Source of the DNA: Pseudomonadaceae bacterium SI-3
Lineage (GTDB): Bacteria; Pseudomonadota; Gammaproteobacteria; Pseudomonadales; Pseudomonadaceae
NCBI GenBank assembly: GCA_004010935.1
Contig: CP026511.1
Coordinates: 558,001 to 622,000, forward strand
Direction of reading: 5' to 3'
Length of the DNA: 64,000 nucleotides
Shown: positions 13,818 to 21,861 of the stretch, in pieces
How the letters are laid out: each line of letters opens with the position of its first letter
Numbering within the stretch: the stretch's first letter is position 1
Notes under the pieces: model-generated
Seen by the model: the letters and a program-made list of their open reading frames with translations, nothing else
Databases searched by the model: none
What the model was told of the DNA's origin: nothing
Position numbers and translations under genes: made by a program

Positions 13818-15067
13818 GCAGGCGCCGGAGTGGCGCAGAGTTCGGCCAATACGCGCAAGCGGCGTCTGGGCTCCGCGACGTAGGGGTTGCTGTTGTCCCA
13901 GGCGTAACCAGCGAGGATCGAGCAGATCATGCGGCGAATCTCCGGCTGGGCGCGTTCGTAGTAGATCACGTCCTGAAAGCTGCCGTCGTACCAGCCCTCG
14001 ACATAGGCGCGGAAGGTATCCACGCCCCGCTTCAGAGGGATCGAGAATTCGCGGTCCCAGTCCACGGTCTCGCCGTTCAGCTGCCGGTGCAGTACCGCAG
14101 CCGCCATGCTTGCCGAGCGCATCGCAATAGTGACCCCGGACGAAAACACAGGGTCGAGAAACTCGGCCGCATTGCCCAGAAGCGCAAAGCCGGGGCCGTG
14201 CAGCGCTTTGACGTTCGCCGAGTATCCGTTGATCAGGCGTGCCGGCGTGTCCCATTCAGCGTGCTTGAGGATGCGCTGCAGGTTGGGGGCCTCAAAGACG
14301 AACGCCTTTAGACAGGCGTCCAGATCCAGCGGGCGTCCAGCGTAACGTTCCGCGCTGGCGACGACGCCCAGAGAGCACCGACCGTCGCTGAAGGGGATGG
14401 TCCAGAACCATACATCGCGCCATTCAGGGTGGGTGGTGATGAGGATTTTGTTGCGGTCGAAATGCGGGTCTTCAATGTTGTCCCTGATGTGAGTGAACAC
14501 CGCACGGCGCAGCGGAAAGTTCGACGGCGCTTCCAGGTCGAGCAAGCGCGGCAGCACCCGGCCGTAGCCGCTGGCGTCGAGGACAAAGTCGGCGTGCAGC
14601 GCATATTCGCTACCGTCGAGACGGCGGACCTGCAAATACGGGTGCGGGCCGTCGAAATCCGCGGCGGTAATTTCCTCTTCGTAACGAATCTCTACGCCTT
14701 GCAGAGCGGCCTGATCGGCCAACAGCTGGTCGAAATCCGCGCGCTGCACCTGATAGGTGCTGCCGTGGCCTTCGGTGAATTTGTCGCGGAAATCGAACTC
14801 GGTGTAGCGGTCACCGCAACCGAACGCTGCGCCATGTTTGATCTGAAAACCTGCGGTCTGTACCGCTTCGAGCATGCCGGCTTCCTCGATGAAATCCAGG
14901 CAATGCGAAAGCAGGCTCTCTCCGATCGAAAAGCGTGGAAACCGCTGTCGTTCGATGATCAGCACGTCATGCCCCTGACGCTTGAGCAGGGCAGCGGCGA
15001 TGGCCCCGGAAGGCCCTGCGCCAATAACGACGACGCTACGTTTTTCTGAATGCGAGGAAGCCTTCAT
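13814..15067 (-). CDS. Flavin-dependent halogenase-like oxidoreductase in the APE cluster
   Basis: 417-aa flavoprotein. Visible motifs: FAD-binding GAGPSG (16-21), FSIGES (46-51), Lys77 in GFQIKHGAAF, and WFWTIP at 220-225. The last fits the WxWxIP signature of FADH2-dependent halogenases, and Lys77 lies where these enzymes carry the lysine proposed to guide hypohalous acid. The family most resembled is the phenolic/carrier-bound type rather than the tryptophan type. It could halogenate the aryl head group, as in brominated xanthomonadins, but non-halogenating relatives exist. The start follows a 148-bp gap, unusual in this tightly overlapping operon; the stop overlaps apeN (ATGA). Confidence 0.8.
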   Translation of the reverse strand: MKASSHSEKRSVVVIGAGPSGAIAAALLKRQGHDVLIIERQRFPRFSIGESLLSHCLDFIEEAGMLEAVQTAGFQIKHGAAFGCGDRYTEFDFRDKFTEGHGSTYQVQRADFDQLLADQAALQGVEIRYEEEITAADFDGPHPYLQVRRLDGSEYALHADFVLDASGYGRVLPRLLDLEAPSNFPLRRAVFTHIRDNIEDPHFDRNKILITTHPEWRDVWFWTIPFSDGRCSLGVVASAERYAGRPLDLDACLKAFVFEAPNLQRILKHAEWDTPARLINGYSANVKALHGPGFALLGNAAEFLDPVFSSGVTIAMRSASMAAAVLHRQLNGETVDWDREFSIPLKRGVDTFRAYVEGWYDGSFQDVIYYERAQPEIRRMICSILAGYAWDNSNPYVAEPRRRLRVLAELCATPAPA

Positions 15068-15215
15068 GTATTCGACTCGACAAGGGTGGCGGATGCCGGT
15101 TGTTGCCGGCGGGTTGGATAAGACAGGTCGTTATTCGGGCGATTGCCTTGGTCTGGTCGCGTTGGAAACTCAGCCAAGGGCCGCCGAGGCCATAACCAGG
15201 CGTTAGGCTGGGCGG

Positions 15216-17555
15216 TCAAGATGCTGGCTCTTCGGTGGTTTTTGCCGCCCAAGGCGCGAGCAGAAACGCAAATACCAGACCGATGCCCACCGCCAGGCCA
15301 AAGTTGCTCACGGCCGGTGTGCTCGACAAGGCCAGGAGGCCGAACGATAGCCAAGTCGTGACGGCCGCGAGTAGCGTGCCGACCAGGCTCACCGCAGCGC
15401 CACCGATCCGCTCACGCATGAGAATCGCGTAGTCCACCCCGATTGCCGTGACCAATAACAGGCCGAACAGGCCAAACAGGGTCAACGGCTGGCCCAGCCA
15501 ACCGAGGCAGGCAAGGCTGCCAAGCGCTGCAAGTAGCGGAACAGCCAGGCAGCGCAGGGCGCCGCTCCAGCCGAACGGCAGACACAGCAGAGCCAGGATA
15601 ACGACAGCGGCAAACATCTTGAGCAGCGCCGCCTGGCGCTGGGTCTCGGCAAATAAGCGATTCAGCTCTGCGGGCCGGTCGACGAGGCTGACCCCGGCAA
15701 TACCGTCAGCCAGGCCGTGCAGCGCCGAACTGTCGCGCAGGCCTTGCAGGCTGATCAGGCCAGCAACCGTGCCGTCGCTCCGCGTGCTCAGCCAAAGCGG
15801 GCGCCACGGTTCGGCAATCGGTCCTGCCAACACCTGATCCAGGCCTGTCACTGGTTTCGCCTGCAGAGCGGCAAGTTCCTTTTCGAGCGCCCCAGCAGTC
15901 ATGCCAAGCGCCAGCAGTGGCTGGCTGTATTCCAGCAGGCGCGGCAGGGCGAGATGCAGGCTTTCCTGGGCGACGGTCGTGGCCGCCAACTGGCTCAGGG
16001 CTAAATAACCGCGCAGCTTCTGCTCTGCCACCAGCTCGTCAAGGCGGGTGCCGAGCGCTTCCTGGCGCTCCAGCAACTCGTCAGCCGTCTGCGCGCGAAC
16101 CAGGAAATACTGGCTGGTAGGCTCGAAGCCAGTGATCTGGCCGATGCGCTCGGCTTGTTGTTGCAGCGCCGGCGCTCGGCTGACCCATTGGCGCAGGTCA
16201 TCCTTGAACGACACCTGACTGATGCCGGCCAGGCAGAACACCACGAAGCCGGCCAGCAGCCAGCTCGACGGCAGCCGACCGAGCAACCGTTGACGCAGGG
16301 CCAAGGCGCGTTCAGCCCAGCTCAGCGGGGCCGCCCACGGCTGCAGTGGCACGTTCACCAACGAGGGGAGCAGGCAGGTCGCGCAGGCGAAGGCGCCCAG
16401 CAGTCCGGCGGCAGAAAAGACGGCGACCTGGCTCAGCGCTGGAAACGGGGTAAACGCCATGGCTAGATAGCCGATGACATTGGTCGCCAGGGCCAGGGCC
16501 AGGCCTGGCAGCGTCAAGCGCAGGGCCCGAAATGCCTGCCAGGGCTGCAACGTCCAGCTTTTGGACAAGTAATGCAGCGGGAAATCGATGCTGACACCGA
16601 CCAAGCTGGCCCCCAGCACGAGGGTCAGCACATGGATCTGACCGAACAGAGCAACGCAGGCCGCGGCGCCGCTGAGCGCCCCGACTAGCACCGGCAACGC
16701 GACCAGCAGGACGCGCGATGTACGAAACAGCAGATGGAGCAAGGCGAGCGTGGCGACGAGCGAGACGCTCCCGATAAGGCTCGCTTCCTCACGCGCCTGG
16801 CGCTGCCCGTACGCCGCATGCAGCACGCCGCCAGCCGCGAGCAGTTCGCCCTGCTGGGACTCGACCCGGTGGCGAGCGGCACGGACCTGATCGTCGATCA
16901 GGAGTGGCAGCTTGTCATCAAAGGCGTCGCCGTGGATTTGCGCATGGATCACGGCCCAACGCTGGCCGTCATGTTCGGCCAGCAATGCGCCATCGAGGCG
17001 CGGATGGATATTGCCCGGATGCGGGAGCCGACGCTGCGCCAGGTCGGCCAAGCCGAACCAGTCTTCTTCGACCGGCACGAGGCTGGTGCTTTCGAACGGG
17101 CTGAACAGGCGCTGCAGGCGTTGTTGAATGAAGTCTTCGGGTGAGGCGATCAGGGCTTCGCGGCTGGCCCGGTCGAGCAATACCAGTCGTTGATCCAGCA
17201 ACTGCTGGCGCATCGCTGGCAAATCGGCCTGCACAGAGCGACGAACTTGTGCGAACAGGCCGCTGGCCTTGAGGTTGCCAGCGACCTCCTGGGCCAGCGC
17301 GACGGCCGTGTCTTCGTCTTCATGTTGAACCAGCAGCATCAGGTCGCGATTGAGTGGGGCCTGCACGCGCTGCTCGGCGAGTTGCTCCAGCTCCCCTGGC
17401 GCGCCGCTGGGCAGCAACTGCAGCAGGTTGGCGCTGATTGGCGGGCCATTGCGCCATTGCCATGCGGTCAACGCGACCAGTCCGAGTAGCGCCAAAAAGA
17501 ATAGCGAGGAGAGCCAGGCCGGTAGCCTGAGCGCGTGATCAGTCGGCGAGGTCAT
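15216..17555 (-). CDS. apeM: MMPL/RND-family exporter of the APE cluster (ApeM)
   Basis: 779-aa inner-membrane protein with the RND/MMPL duplication. There is one membrane segment near the N terminus, a large periplasmic domain (about 45-255), a block of five to six segments (about 260-400), one segment at about 430-450, a second periplasmic domain (about 455-630), and a final block (about 640-770). The loop motif GVSIDFPLHYLSKS in block one and GVDYAILMRER in block two are the paired charged motifs of proton-driven MMPL proteins. Probable role: flipping or exporting the polyene lipid. The start overlaps apeL by 17 bp. Confidence 0.88.
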   Translation of the reverse strand: MTSPTDHALRLPAWLSSLFFLALLGLVALTAWQWRNGPPISANLLQLLPSGAPGELEQLAEQRVQAPLNRDLMLLVQHEDEDTAVALAQEVAGNLKASGLFAQVRRSVQADLPAMRQQLLDQRLVLLDRASREALIASPEDFIQQRLQRLFSPFESTSLVPVEEDWFGLADLAQRRLPHPGNIHPRLDGALLAEHDGQRWAVIHAQIHGDAFDDKLPLLIDDQVRAARHRVESQQGELLAAGGVLHAAYGQRQAREEASLIGSVSLVATLALLHLLFRTSRVLLVALPVLVGALSGAAACVALFGQIHVLTLVLGASLVGVSIDFPLHYLSKSWTLQPWQAFRALRLTLPGLALALATNVIGYLAMAFTPFPALSQVAVFSAAGLLGAFACATCLLPSLVNVPLQPWAAPLSWAERALALRQRLLGRLPSSWLLAGFVVFCLAGISQVSFKDDLRQWVSRAPALQQQAERIGQITGFEPTSQYFLVRAQTADELLERQEALGTRLDELVAEQKLRGYLALSQLAATTVAQESLHLALPRLLEYSQPLLALGMTAGALEKELAALQAKPVTGLDQVLAGPIAEPWRPLWLSTRSDGTVAGLISLQGLRDSSALHGLADGIAGVSLVDRPAELNRLFAETQRQAALLKMFAAVVILALLCLPFGWSGALRCLAVPLLAALGSLACLGWLGQPLTLFGLFGLLLVTAIGVDYAILMRERIGGAAVSLVGTLLAAVTTWLSFGLLALSSTPAVSNFGLAVGIGLVFAFLLAPWAAKTTEEPAS

Positions 17556-18159
17556 GGTGTTCGCCGGGGCTCAACTGATCGTCGATCTGAATGTCAGTCA
17601 GCGTTAGCAGGGTACTGTCGCCCTGGGCTTCGACCAGCTCGATACGCTCGGCGGTGGCACTCCCCTGAATCAGAATGGTGGAGAAGATCTGGGCAAGCAG
17701 TCGGGAGCGTGGCGTCAGGGTCAGCGCCCATGCCTGCGTAGTTCCCGTCAGTTGCAGTTCAAAATCGCGCTGCAGGGCTTCGGTATCACCCTGCAGTACG
17801 GCTAGAAAAAGCTCGTTCTGTCGCGCCGCAGGCCCTTGCTGACTGGTCTGCTTCCAGCCGTTTGGCGTGCGCCGGGCAATGCCGGCGGCGCTGATGCGGT
17901 AATCCTGTTGCACCGGATCTTGCAGGAACCACAGCAGACCCCTGTCGCGTGCCAGGACGAAGGTGCCCACGCTGACCAGCGGTTGGGGCAGTGCGCGCAG
18001 GTATTTCTCCTGGGTGAAGGTGCCACGAACCACCGTGGGTTCGCGCAACTGCAGGCTGAGTTGGACCAGATCGAAGGCGTTGGCGCGGGTGGTCAGCGCC
18101 AACAGCAGGCTCAGTGCGACCAGCAAGGCCCAGCAAGGGCTGTTGAATAAACGCTTCAC
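17539..18159 (-). CDS. apeL: LolA-like periplasmic carrier (ApeL)
   Basis: 206 aa with an N-terminal signal peptide ending near TRANA. The mature part has the LolA-like features VVRGTFTQEKYL and LWFLQDPVQQDYRISAAGI. It probably carries the hydrophobic polyene or its lipoprotein partner across the periplasm. The start is GTG 18159, overlapping the thioesterase stop as GTGA, which supports this weaker start codon by translational coupling. Confidence 0.85.
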   Translation of the reverse strand: MKRLFNSPCWALLVALSLLLALTTRANAFDLVQLSLQLREPTVVRGTFTQEKYLRALPQPLVSVGTFVLARDRGLLWFLQDPVQQDYRISAAGIARRTPNGWKQTSQQGPAARQNELFLAVLQGDTEALQRDFELQLTGTTQAWALTLTPRSRLLAQIFSTILIQGSATAERIELVEAQGDSTLLTLTDIQIDDQLSPGEHHDLAD

Positions 18160-18581
18160 AGCAGCGCGCGCTCCACGGCTTCGACCAGCACCTTCGGCGA
18201 AGCCAGCAGCATTTCGCGGCTGGCGATCTCCACGGCAACTTGCACGGTGCTGCCGCGCGTCATGCGCTCACCGGTTTCTGCGTCGTTGATCAGGTAGTTG
18301 ATCTTCAGGCGGTTCTCCCACTCGACCAGATCGGCGCGAACAACGATGCGCTGATTGAAACGGGCGCCGCGCATATAGCGCAGCTGTACATCGATGATCG
18401 GCCAGGCGTAGCCGGCTTCTCTCATCTGCACATAGTTGTGGCCAATACGGTCGAGCAGGGCGCAGCGCGCCATTTCGAAATACTTGACGTAATGGCCGTG
18501 CCAGACGATGTCCATGGAGTCGACGTCGAAGAAGGGCACCAACACTTCGATCTCTGCCTGCAGTACGCCGCCCTTACGCAT
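18156..18581 (-). CDS. apeK: 4HBT-type acyl-ACP thioesterase (ApeK-like)
   Basis: 141-aa hotdog thioesterase. VPFFDVDSMDIVWHGHYVKYFE is the YbgC/4HBT active-site segment, with the catalytic Asp (FDVDSMD) and the following His. ATG 18581 overlaps the ammonia lyase end by 8 bp; an in-frame start at 18644 lies deep inside that gene and is unlikely. It may release the finished chain or edit mis-primed carrier proteins. Confidence 0.88.
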   Translation of the reverse strand: MRKGGVLQAEIEVLVPFFDVDSMDIVWHGHYVKYFEMARCALLDRIGHNYVQMREAGYAWPIIDVQLRYMRGARFNQRIVVRADLVEWENRLKINYLINDAETGERMTRGSTVQVAVEIASREMLLASPKVLVEAVERALL

Positions 18582-20112
18582 ACAGCCCCCAGTGCTGCGC
18601 ACGAATTCGCTCGAGGCAAAGGCGCAGTTCGCGTTCCAGCGCACGGTCTTCGATCAGCGGTGGGAAGTCTTCGCCAAGCGCTTCGTGCATCAGCGATAGC
18701 GGTGCCGGTAGCGGCCGCGAGCCCTGCTGACGTTGACGCAGCCAGACGCCCTGGTTCGCGGCGATCAGCGTGGCGGCGGCGACCTGCTCGGTCAGTTCCA
18801 GGCTGCGCAATGCGTCGCGCGCGGCAATGGTGCCCATGCTCACCTTGTCCTGGTTGTGACACTCGGTCGAGCGCGAAAAAACGCTGGCCGGCATGCTGTT
18901 CTTCAGGGCTTCCGCGGTCCAGGCGCTGGCGCCGATCTGCACCGCCTTGAAGCCATGGTTGATCATCGCTGTGGCTTCGGGGGCGCCGGACAGGTTGCTC
19001 GGCAAGCCGTGGTTGTAACGAGTATCGACCAGCAACGCGAGCTGCCGGTCGAGCAGGTCCGCGACGTTGGCAACGAGATTCTTCAAGCTGTCCATGGCGA
19101 AGGCGATATGTCCGCCATAGAAATGCCCACCATGCAGCACCCGCTCGTTTTCCGCGTCGATGATCGGGTTGTCGTTTGCGCTATTCAGTTCGGTTTCGAT
19201 GAACTGCCGCAGCAGGCCCAGGCTGTCGGCGAGCACACCGAGCACGTGCGGGGCGCAGCGCAGCGAGTAACGGTCCTGCAGGCGATGCAGCGGCGCCGCC
19301 GGCGCCTCGATGGCCAAGTCCTGACGAATCCAGGCGGCCACCTGCATTTGCCCAGGGTGCGGTTTGGCAGCGAACAGGCGCTCGTCGAAATGTTCCGGAT
19401 TGCCTTCCAGTGCGATGACGTTGAGCGCGGTGATCCGGGTCGCCAGTTTCAGCAGGTAATCGGCGCGGGCATAGGCCAGACAGGCCAGGCCGGTCATCAC
19501 TGCGGTGCCGTTCATCAGCGCCAGGGCCTCCTTCGGACGGAGAGTCAGCGGCGTCCAGCCAAGTTGGCGGTGTACCTCGGCGGCGCTGCGGCGTTCGCCC
19601 CGATACATCACCTCTCGCTCGCCAGCCAGGGTCGCCGCGACATAGGACAGCGGCGTGAGGTCACCGCTGGCGCCGACCGAGCCTTCTTCGGGGATCAATG
19701 GCAGCACGTCATGCTCGAGGAACGCCTGCATGCGCTCGAGCAACTCGATGCGTACCCCAGACATGCCGTGCGTCAGCGAACGCAGGCGAGCGGCCAGGAC
19801 CGCGCGCGTGGCTTCCGCGTCGAGCAGCTTGCCCAGGCCGCAGCCGTGAAAGGTGAACAGATGCTGCGGCAGGGCTTCGACCTGGTGCAGCGGCACCGCC
19901 ACCACGCAGGAATCGCCATAGCCGGTGGTCACGCCGTAGATCACACCTTCGCGGTCGAGCAGGGTGTCGAGAAACTGTGCACCGCGGGCGATCCGTTCGC
20001 GGAACGCCGCGTCGGACTGCAGCCGGGCGGGCGCACGGCCCTGGGCCACGGCCAGCAGGTCCTCGATGCGCAGGTGGTTTTCGCCAAAGATGACGGGCTC
20101 AGCGTTGTTCAT
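18574..20112 (-). CDS. MIO-dependent aromatic amino acid ammonia lyase (HAL/PAL/TAL family)
   Basis: 512 aa. The Ala148-Ser-Gly150 triad (VGASGDLTPLSY) forms the MIO prosthetic group, and Tyr59 in VIYGVTTGYGDS is the catalytic Tyr. The substrate-selectivity pair reads Phe88-His89 (TFHGCGLG), unlike the textbook Ser-His of histidine lyases, Phe-Leu of phenylalanine lyases or His-Leu of a typical tyrosine lyase. In an aryl polyene operon, tyrosine deamination to 4-coumarate as a starter acid is the likely role. ATG 20112 overlaps the acyltransferase end by 14 bp. This gene is absent from the minimal E. coli-type APE cluster. Confidence 0.88.
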   Translation of the reverse strand: MNNAEPVIFGENHLRIEDLLAVAQGRAPARLQSDAAFRERIARGAQFLDTLLDREGVIYGVTTGYGDSCVVAVPLHQVEALPQHLFTFHGCGLGKLLDAEATRAVLAARLRSLTHGMSGVRIELLERMQAFLEHDVLPLIPEEGSVGASGDLTPLSYVAATLAGEREVMYRGERRSAAEVHRQLGWTPLTLRPKEALALMNGTAVMTGLACLAYARADYLLKLATRITALNVIALEGNPEHFDERLFAAKPHPGQMQVAAWIRQDLAIEAPAAPLHRLQDRYSLRCAPHVLGVLADSLGLLRQFIETELNSANDNPIIDAENERVLHGGHFYGGHIAFAMDSLKNLVANVADLLDRQLALLVDTRYNHGLPSNLSGAPEATAMINHGFKAVQIGASAWTAEALKNSMPASVFSRSTECHNQDKVSMGTIAARDALRSLELTEQVAAATLIAANQGVWLRQRQQGSRPLPAPLSLMHEALGEDFPPLIEDRALERELRLCLERIRAQHWGLYA

Positions 20113-21040
20113 GGGTGTCCCAGAAAGGGTAGAAGTTGAACCATTGCAAGGGTGCCTCCAGGCAGCGCGCCGCCAGTCGATCCGCATAGCGCTGCACCCA
20201 GCGCTGCACGACGGCATCGCGTTCGCCTCGGCGCCATTCGATGCAGTCGGCGAAGGGCTCCAGATGGACATGAAATTGCTCGCCCTGTTTCAGGCAGAAC
20301 AACAGATTTGCCGGACATTGCAGCAACCCGGCCAATAGCCAGGGGCCCTGGGGGAAAGCGGCCGGCTGTCCTAGAAAGTCGGCCGTGGCAATGCGCGCGC
20401 CCTGTAGCGGTACCCGGTCACCGGCGATGGCCAGCCATTCGCCTTGGTCCAGCCGGTGGGACAACTCCATCATGATCGCCGGGTCGAGCTCACTGACCTG
20501 GATCAGCCGTAAGTTGTTCGCGCCGGACTCGTTCAGTAGCCGGTTGAATTGTTCGGCGTGGCGAGTATGTACCAGAACGTTCATTCTGACCTTGCGGCCC
20601 ATTTCTGCCAGGGCTCGGCAGATCTCCAGATTGCCCAGGTGCGAGCCGACCAGCAGCTGGCCACGCGGCGCCTTGAGGTCAGCGTGCAGGTTGGCGCTGT
20701 CATGCAGCACCAGTCGATCCAGCCTCAGGCGTCCACCCCAGACATCGAGCTTGTCCAGCAAGGCATCGGCGAAGGCCATGAACTGGCGATAGACCGAGTG
20801 CCAGTTGGGCGCCAGATCGGCGCGGCCGCTGTACGCGGCGAGGTTCTGTTGGTACCGCCAGGCGCTCTGCCGCGCGCTGCGGTTGAACAGGTAGAAATAC
20901 AGCACGATCAGGTACAGCAGCGGTGCCATGGCACGTCGGCCAAGCAGGCGCACGGCCCAAGCCGTTAGCTTCATCAAGGCAAAGCTGCCCCGCTCGCGGT
21001 GCGCGGCCCAATGCGAACCGGCTGAGGCCTGTTCGCTCAT
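20099..21040 (-). CDS. LpxL/HtrB-like acyltransferase of the APE cluster
   Basis: 313 aa. A membrane segment near residues 35-50 (PLLYLIVLYFYLF) precedes the acyltransferase signature SHLGNLE (HX4E) and a later conserved GDRVPL segment, the pattern of lipid A late acyltransferases. In other APE clusters a glycosyltransferase and an acyltransferase are fused as ApeJ; here they are two genes overlapping by 4 bp (ATGA). The likely role is attaching the polyene, or a fatty acid, to the glycolipid anchor. The start at ATG 21040 is set by that overlap. Confidence 0.82.
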   Translation of the reverse strand: MSEQASAGSHWAAHRERGSFALMKLTAWAVRLLGRRAMAPLLYLIVLYFYLFNRSARQSAWRYQQNLAAYSGRADLAPNWHSVYRQFMAFADALLDKLDVWGGRLRLDRLVLHDSANLHADLKAPRGQLLVGSHLGNLEICRALAEMGRKVRMNVLVHTRHAEQFNRLLNESGANNLRLIQVSELDPAIMMELSHRLDQGEWLAIAGDRVPLQGARIATADFLGQPAAFPQGPWLLAGLLQCPANLLFCLKQGEQFHVHLEPFADCIEWRRGERDAVVQRWVQRYADRLAARCLEAPLQWFNFYPFWDTHEQR

Positions 21041-21861
21041 CCCCTCCACCGACGCCAGAGCAGTGCGGGCGCCCGCATGAGCATGCCGCCGAACAGCCGT
21101 GCGTGCATCGACGAGATCAGCAGGTTGTCGCGCCACAGACGGAAGTGCGAAACCCCATCGGCCGGGTAGTGCACCCGCGTCGGCAGCCAGACCATCGGCT
21201 GCTGTCGCCAGTGCAGGCGAACCAGGATTTCGGTGTCGAAGTCCATGCGCTGACCCAACGTCATCGCGTCGAGCAGGGCCAGGGTGGGGGGCAGCGGATA
21301 GACGCGAAAGCCGCACATGGAGTCGCGGATCGACAAGGACAGGGTGTTAATCCAGACCCAGACGTGGGTCAGGTAGCGACCATAAAGACGCCCCTTCGGC
21401 ACGCTCGAGTCGTACTGGGGATAACCGCAGATCAGCGCATCCGGCGCCTGGCTGGCGCGGTCGAGAAACAGCGCCACGCAGCCCAGGTCATGCTGGCCGT
21501 CGGCATCCACCTGCAGTGCATGGCTGAATCCCAGGCGCGCCGCCTCGCGCAGGCCGGATACAACCGCTGCGCCTTTGCCCTGATTGCGGCGGTGGCGGAG
21601 CAGGTGCACTGAGGGTTGTTCTGCCAACTCATCGATAACCGCCGCCGCTGCCGGGCTGGAGCCATCATCAACGAGCACGCACTGCAAGTCTTCGGCGAGC
21701 AATGCACGAACGACGCCGGGCAGGCTGGCCTCGTGGTTGTACACCGGCACCACCGCGCACGGCTTGAACCAGTCTTCGTCAATCGCTAGCGACAACTGTT
21801 GAGGGCTGTCCTTAACGGGCACGGTCGCCATCGCAGGCTCAAGCGGGGTAAGCATGGTCAC
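21037..21861 (-). CDS. Family 2 glycosyltransferase of the APE cluster
   Basis: 274 aa, GT-A fold: the N-terminal VVPVYNHEASLPGVV, the VDDGSSP loop and the DXD-like QVDADGQHD (nucleotide-sugar and metal binding) are intact, and an internal MCGFRVY is typical of GT2 enzymes. GTG 21861 overlaps the ligase stop as GTGA; ATG 21855 is the alternative. It probably adds a sugar to the aryl polyene lipid. With the next gene it corresponds to the two halves of fused ApeJ proteins. Confidence 0.85.
   Translation of the reverse strand: MTMLTPLEPAMATVPVKDSPQQLSLAIDEDWFKPCAVVPVYNHEASLPGVVRALLAEDLQCVLVDDGSSPAAAAVIDELAEQPSVHLLRHRRNQGKGAAVVSGLREAARLGFSHALQVDADGQHDLGCVALFLDRASQAPDALICGYPQYDSSVPKGRLYGRYLTHVWVWINTLSLSIRDSMCGFRVYPLPPTLALLDAMTLGQRMDFDTEILVRLHWRQQPMVWLPTRVHYPADGVSHFRLWRDNLLISSMHARLFGGMLMRAPALLWRRWRG

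Noticed and set aside
18733..20139. Plus-strand open frame of 468 codons opposite the ammonia lyase gene
   Set aside because: The minus-strand lyase has an intact MIO motif and operon overlaps; the plus frame shows no family features.
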